This document shows, piece after piece, positions 58,944-64,000 of a DNA stretch of 64,000 nt. The notes under the pieces were generated by a model. It ran no database searches and was not told the DNA's origin. It saw nothing but the letters and a program-made list of their open reading frames with translations. The DNA lies in NCBI GenBank assembly GCA_021229015.1, contig CM037777.1:25105222-25169221 (forward strand). Direction: 5' to 3'. How positions within the stretch are numbered: position 1 is the first letter of the stretch; each line of letters opens with the position of its first letter. Position numbers and translations under genes: made by a program. Origin of the DNA: Solen grandis. Its lineage: Eukaryota > Mollusca > Bivalvia > Adapedonta > Solenidae.

Positions 58944-61630
58944 TCATGCTATGTTCCTATAGATATAAAAGGCAATGGACAGTGTGGTGGCACAAATGAG
59001 ATTCAAGAATATGCCTGATCCATTGATAGCCGCATTTGTCAATGTACCGATGTCTGCTTCTAGCACATAGACCTCGTTGCAATTTGGTATTTCGGGATGG
59101 TTGGTCAAATCTAAAAATAAACATATAAATGATACTTTCGAACGTAACCTTGATATTGTGTATAAATACATTACGTGTTTTGAGTAATTTATTACATATA
59201 TGTTGTATGTTAGATTGTCGGTTTTACGTCCTTTTAACATTATTTCAGTAATGTTGTGTTTACATGTTTGTCTACCTGAGGCAAGCATAGTGCTGCCAAA
59301 ATGCAGTATCACACTGTAGACATGTTGCTTAATATCAGATTCCTTCGCATAATAATGACACCGGAAAGCCAAGCATGAAATTATCTTCTAAGTTAAACGC
59401 AAGGCAGTGCACAAGATATGTCATATTTTTTTATTATTATTTCTGTATCATATCGCGACCGGAGACGCACTACTACGGCGGATTCTCTAACAAATCAGCA
59501 TCCGGGAACAATGATTCTAAAAATAATTGCATTTGGTATATCACTCAACTACGGATCGTATGGACAAGATCGAACCTACCCATTACTTTTTTATTATTGC
59601 ATAAGCAAGCATCCTTATTGAGGTTAGTGAAGGTTGTCCAACACTGCTCCGTTTCTCTAAAATGTACATCATTGCAATTATCTGTAATGTTAACGTCGGC
59701 AGGACAATCACATGGAATCTGAAATAAACAGGTTGAACATGATATACACCATGCAAATTACTCCGCATTTAGAGGAAAATATATGTATGGGCGTTTTTTG
59801 TTGTTGTTGTTTTTTTTTAATCCTATCATGCATCCATCCACACCAACACATCACACCCATAAACATTCGACTACACATTAACACATACATACGTACATAC
59901 ATCCACACCAACACATCACACCCATAAACATTCGACTACACATTAACACATACATACGTACATACATCCACACCAACACATCACAAACATAATTATTCGA
60001 CTACACATTAACACAAACAGACGTTCATACATCCACACGCGATTTATTTACTTAAAAGCAACTAACCGTTACGTTTGTTACTTCCTTGTTACATCTCTTG
60101 CTTTTGAATCCAGGAAGGCATACACATCTAGAATATTGTCCCCTGTGTCCGAAACATTCCATTATTCCTTTATTACAATAACCCTCTCTGTTGCATAGGT
60201 TCTTCAGATCGCAACCTGAAATATAATACAAAACTTTTGAATGTAGTTTATATACAAAAACAAAAGAAACGAAAGAATGAAAAAAGGAAAGACAGAAAAT
60301 ATGTATCTTAATATCTGAAACTGTTCGCAAAAGGTTAAATGTCCCATTTTAAATATTTTTTGTTTTTAATTCATTTTAGCCTGTATAAAAATAAAAAAGA
60401 CTGGTGAATAGGAGTAAAACTAAAAGAACATAACAGAACAATAGAGTACAACTGATGGAACAGAATAGAACAGTAAAGTACAACTGTTAGAACAGAAAAG
60501 AACAATAAAGTACAACTGATAGAACAGAACATAGCAATAGAGTACAACTGATAGAACAGAACAAAGCAATATAGTACAACTAATAGAACAGAGCAATAGA
60601 GTACAACTGATAGAACAGAACAGAACAATAAAGTACAACAGATAGAACAGAACAGATCAGAACAATAGAGTACAACTAAAAGAACAAAGCAATAAAGTAC
60701 AACTAATAAAACAGAACAGAGCAATAAAGTACAACTAATAGAACAGAACAGAACAATAAAGTACAACTAATAGAACAGAACAGAACAATAGAGTACAACT
60801 AAAAGAAAAGAACAAAGCAATAAAGTACAACTAATAAAACAGAACAGAGCAATAGAGTACAACTAATAAAACAGAACAGAGCAATAGAGTACAACTGATA
60901 GGTCAGAACAGAACAATAAAGTACAACTGATAGAACAGAACAACAGAGTACAACTAATAGAACAGATCAGAACAATATAGTACAACTAAAAGAAAAGAAC
61001 AAAGCAATATAGTACAACTAATAAAACAGAACAGAGTAATAGAGTACAACTGATAGAACAGAACAGAGCAATAGAGTACAACTGTAGAACAGAACAATAG
61101 AGTACAACTAAAAGAAAAGAACAATAGCGTTCAACTGATAGAACAGAACATAGCAATAAAGTACAACTGATAGAACAGAACAGAGTAATAGAGTACAACT
61201 AATAGAACAGAACAAAAGAGTACAACCATCAGAACAGAACCATAGAGTACAACTGATAGAACAGAACAGAACAATAGAGTACAACTAATAGAACAGAACA
61301 GAACAATAGAGTACAACTAATAAACATACATGTTTTTACGCCTTGACAAACAGCGAAGTCCTAGACCAGGAACTTTCAGATTAAGATAAGGTTCTCCTCT
61401 TTTTGTTTATACAGTATTGTAGCTCCGATTCTATAGTATGCATGACAAAGTCCATTGGTTCATATTCCATTTAAAGTTCCGTAAATCAATATTCATCATT
61501 TTATGACGTTGTATATAAATATTCATGAGGTAAACAGTTTAATAACTCTGGGGTTACTTACAGGATATGCGCGTCTTCGTGTCAATTATAGCTTTACACG
61601 TCAAATTCTGTTCCATAGGGTTGGGGTCAT
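58944..61630 (-). CDS. C-terminal part of an EGF-containing, membrane-tethered protein, 5 exons
   Basis: Minus-strand exons 61630-61562, 60215-60067, 59718-59587, 59387-59276 and 59110-58944 join with matching phases (1, 1, 0, 0, 1) and GT-AG borders. They encode a short NLTC segment, then an EGF-like domain (CDLKNLCNREGYC, then CVCLPGFKSKRC). A cysteine-rich segment follows (PCDCPADVNITDNC...QCW...DACLCNN), with N-glycosylation sites NVT and NIT. Next come ISCLAFRCHYYAKESD and a C-terminal hydrophobic stretch (GIFLNLICATTLSIAFYIY) with only a few residues after it. That tail suits either a type I membrane anchor or a GPI-attachment signal. The protein is extracellular by composition. The 5' part, including a signal peptide, is not identified. 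I do not recognise the family. A 900-base minisatellite fills the intron between the first two exons listed. Confidence 0.7.
59830..60035. repeat. 65-base tandem repeat, three units
   Basis: The unit begins atccacaccaacacatcaca and includes attcgactacacattaaca and acatacgtacatac. The first two units are identical and the third is diverged. It sits in an intron of the EGF gene. Confidence 0.95.
60418..61322. repeat. ~31-base minisatellite, about 30 units
   Basis: The consensus is agtacaactaatagaacaga followed by acagaacaatag, with frequent 5-base indels from slippage of the acaga sub-unit. It lies in the intron between the 61562 and 60215 exons of the EGF gene. Open frames across it (minus strand) are repeat artefacts. 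Confidence 0.97.
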
Positions 61631-63232
61631 CTGTGAAAAGTAAATGACATCTAAGTCCCTCTATTTATGGCAATGGAAAAGAAACACTGTATAATAAGGC
61701 TTGAATATTATACTATAAAAGAAACATAAGAAACGTCACATATATTTCTGAAAGTGTTCAGAAATAACTTTCATTATATGCAAATACATGTTACATAATC
61801 AGTTGATAAAAGCTCAATATAAATCAATACAAACAAATACAACAAAGGGTTTCCAACACTGCTACAGGTAAGATTCACTCTTTTCTAATCAGAAAAACAA
61901 CTTTCAAACTACATTGTACATATGTAATATTGAAGCAACCAATGAATATTTTTATAGAACAATTTAAAGTCAATGAAATAAATTTCGAACCTCTCTTCTA
62001 TTTGCTATTTCAGAGAGATTTGTTATAATTTTATATATCATAACGAGATCCCATAAAATAACTTCAGTCAATTAAATTCATTTGAAATACATGACATACG
62101 AGATCTGCATTACATATTGCGCATATTCCGCTTGTAGTACGTGTTATTTCATTGCAGATAGTATATGAGTAATATCATTCGGCTGCAACTTGTTTTTTTC
62201 CTGGAACGCTTACGTTTTCATCAATCATGTAAAGTAGAAAGAAAATTTCGATTCAAAAGCTTCAACGTCATAAAGATACAAGTGTCAGGAAAAACATGTA
62301 AACTGGAAAACGTTGACATGAAAAATAGGGTTAATTATTAAAAATGTTAGATAACAAATCTTAGAATTTGCGATAAGTTAACGGGAGGATCGTTGGACGT
62401 TTGAGACTGTCTACATATTTAACGATGAATGTGTGAATTACGCGGGAAACATAAAATAAGGCGTTATAAAATTTTCCCAAAAACAATTTTTAGCAAAACA
62501 TTTCCAACAATTCATATCTATGTAGAAATGTCACACATAGTATAAAACGTTTTAAATCCATATACAACCTCGACTCGAAACAATTGAGATACGTAGCTAT
62601 CTTACATGTATAATAATGATTACATGTAGTGCAGTTTTATTATCGGAGCACACTATACTAACAAGCAAAAAACAAATCATTAAAGATACCTATCGCGGAT
62701 ATCTTACCAAGTCATTCTTTTGCAGTTATATCCCAAACACACATTAATACTGCAGCTCAAAATGACTATTTTAAAACCAAAATACAACGTAGAAACAAAA
62801 TCAGATGTTTATGTGAACCATCATCAAGCCGACCTTAAGCATATACGCGAGAATTAGTGAAGTGATTTATTGAGCTGCAGGGACTATCCACAACTAGTTT
62901 GGTATGTGAAAACAATCAAACAAATTTAACATTGAATATTTTTTTCTAAGTAGTATTACTCAAAAGTCTGTTTAAAAACGCCCATGGATTGCGCGTTTAC
63001 AATATCTTTGATCTGCAAAATTGCATTGACCATCAGTCCCAGTCTGTTACACATGGACCTTTCCACACCCAAATTTAAAAATAATGGTTGCCCTTCAGTG
63101 CGAATCGGTTATGTTTATCTACTTTGATTACTTTCACAAAAAGTTTGACACCAAATATAAATATTTTATAATGTAAGAGTGATTTAGGGTGTAAAAATGA
63201 TTCAGTAACAATTTTTTCGTATTGGACAGAAA

Positions 63233-63299
63233 TACTTACTGTGAACTTTCTTAGCATGTGAAGGAGAATCATTATGCTTATGTTGTTATATGTTGTCAA
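63233..63299 (-). other. Possible upstream signal-peptide-like exon (uncertain)
   Basis: A minus-strand ATG at 63299 opens MTTYNNISIMILLHMLRKFT and ends at a gtaagt donor. The hydrophobic core looks like a weak signal peptide. Its phase (0) does not fit directly into the 61630 exon, which needs phase 1, so an intermediate exon would be required. Confidence 0.15.
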
Positions 63300-63803
63300 G
63301 ATTCATTTCAACATGCCATTAGTTAGATTAGTGTTAATGATTGTTTTCTGATTCGCTTTTTGATAAAGTTTAAGTTGAGGGTTTTTTTACCGCTAAGAAC
63401 AACGGAACAACCGACTTCTGTTGGATATTACTTGGTATGAGTCAGAGAGGGGATTTATCACTGCTTTCAGCAGATTCTGGCTCTCATTGGATGATTAAAT
63501 TTTGTATTAAGACCTTATTGAAATGGATGGGCAATTAAGCACAAAGAGCTAGCGAGAACTACGCTGGGGTATGTTTATTTATATATTACAAAAATGTGTA
63601 ATTATTTTATCTTGTCTTGGAGGACTGCCTAGATTAAGAAGTTGTACGAAATCATAGGATTATTTCTTTATGTATATATTTTTGCTGATATAAAATGTTC
63701 ATTAACTATCAAAATTGAATATAATCAATGTGTGTTTATACACGCATAAGTATTACAAGTATAATATTTAGTCATTTATGGTGTTGTTTTGAAGCAAATG
63801 CGA

Positions 63804-63807
<4 letters not shown>

Positions 63808-63840
<33 letters not shown>
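63808..63840. repeat. (AT)n microsatellite
   Basis: About 16 AT units. Confidence 0.95.
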
Positions 63841-63842
<2 letters not shown>

Positions 63843-64000
63843 GGACTGCATGTTTTTCATTGAATATATGATTGGTTAAACCTTTATATGTGTTGATTAC
63901 TTGTATGTGAGATCTATTCATAATACTTGCAGATCCAAGATCTTTATTCGAGTCTGAAACGAACGTAAAGGCCGTCTATGCACCGACACGAAATAGCAAA

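Larger units (their letters stand above)
61640..64000. other. Upstream intron or flank of the EGF gene
   Basis: AT-rich sequence with no exon I can support apart from the weak candidate at 63233-63299. It contains the (AT)n run at 63808-63840. Confidence 0.4.

Noticed and set aside
60371..60766. Long minus-strand frame rich in LYCSVLSVV-type residues
   Set aside because: It is wholly produced by the ~31-base minisatellite.
60418..61322. CRISPR-like array
   Set aside because: The repeats are contiguous with no unique spacers and the DNA is eukaryotic; it is a minisatellite.

Overview
This window looks like nuclear DNA of a mollusc, most probably a bivalve. It is AT-rich, its genes have many short exons separated by long introns with standard GT-AG borders, and it is crowded with dispersed repeats of the kind common in bivalve genomes: GCTCACCTGAG-ended elements, C-rich-ended elements with (GACG)n, tRNA-derived SINEs and palindromic MITEs. 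I cannot name the species. Two 100-base N runs (40491-40590 and 53016-53115) are assembly gaps.

Four protein-coding host genes can be read. (1) DDX41, a DEAD-box RNA helicase, runs on the minus strand from about 21990 (possibly 22235) to 5838. Fourteen exons rebuild essentially the whole protein, with all helicase motifs and the C-terminal zinc knuckle. (2) A DOK-family docking protein (PH, IRS-type PTB and a tyrosine-rich tail) runs on the plus strand from 27898 to 39237 in three exons. (3) The C-terminal 60 percent of alpha-catenin runs on the plus strand from 43634 to 50021 in 13 exons. Its N-terminal exons are not in the window, and one exon carries a one-base frameshift. (4) The C-terminal end of an unrecognised EGF-containing, membrane-tethered protein runs on the minus strand from 61630 to 58944 in five exons.

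DDX41 and the DOK gene are head to head. Between them lies the most interesting object here: a 4.43 kb DNA transposon (22561-26988) with perfect 30-base terminal inverted repeats and a perfect 7-base target duplication. It carries two small convergent genes, a C2H2 zinc-finger protein and a Lys-rich then acidic protein of 145 residues, and no transposase I recognise. It landed inside a decayed LINE reverse-transcriptase relic whose frame becomes continuous when the element and one target copy are removed.

The rest is accessory sequence: Helitron-like ends (2.3-4.4 kb), a TTAA-target MITE (8.85-9.37 kb), a nested repeat block (11.5-14.35 kb) with an opposite-strand relative at 33.2-34.2 kb, SINEs, satellites at 40.6-41.4 kb and 60.4-61.3 kb, and a hammerhead-ribozyme-like core at 41.5 kb. 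The genes belong to unrelated cell functions (RNA helicase and nucleic-acid sensing, tyrosine-kinase signalling, cell adhesion); nothing suggests they act as one system.
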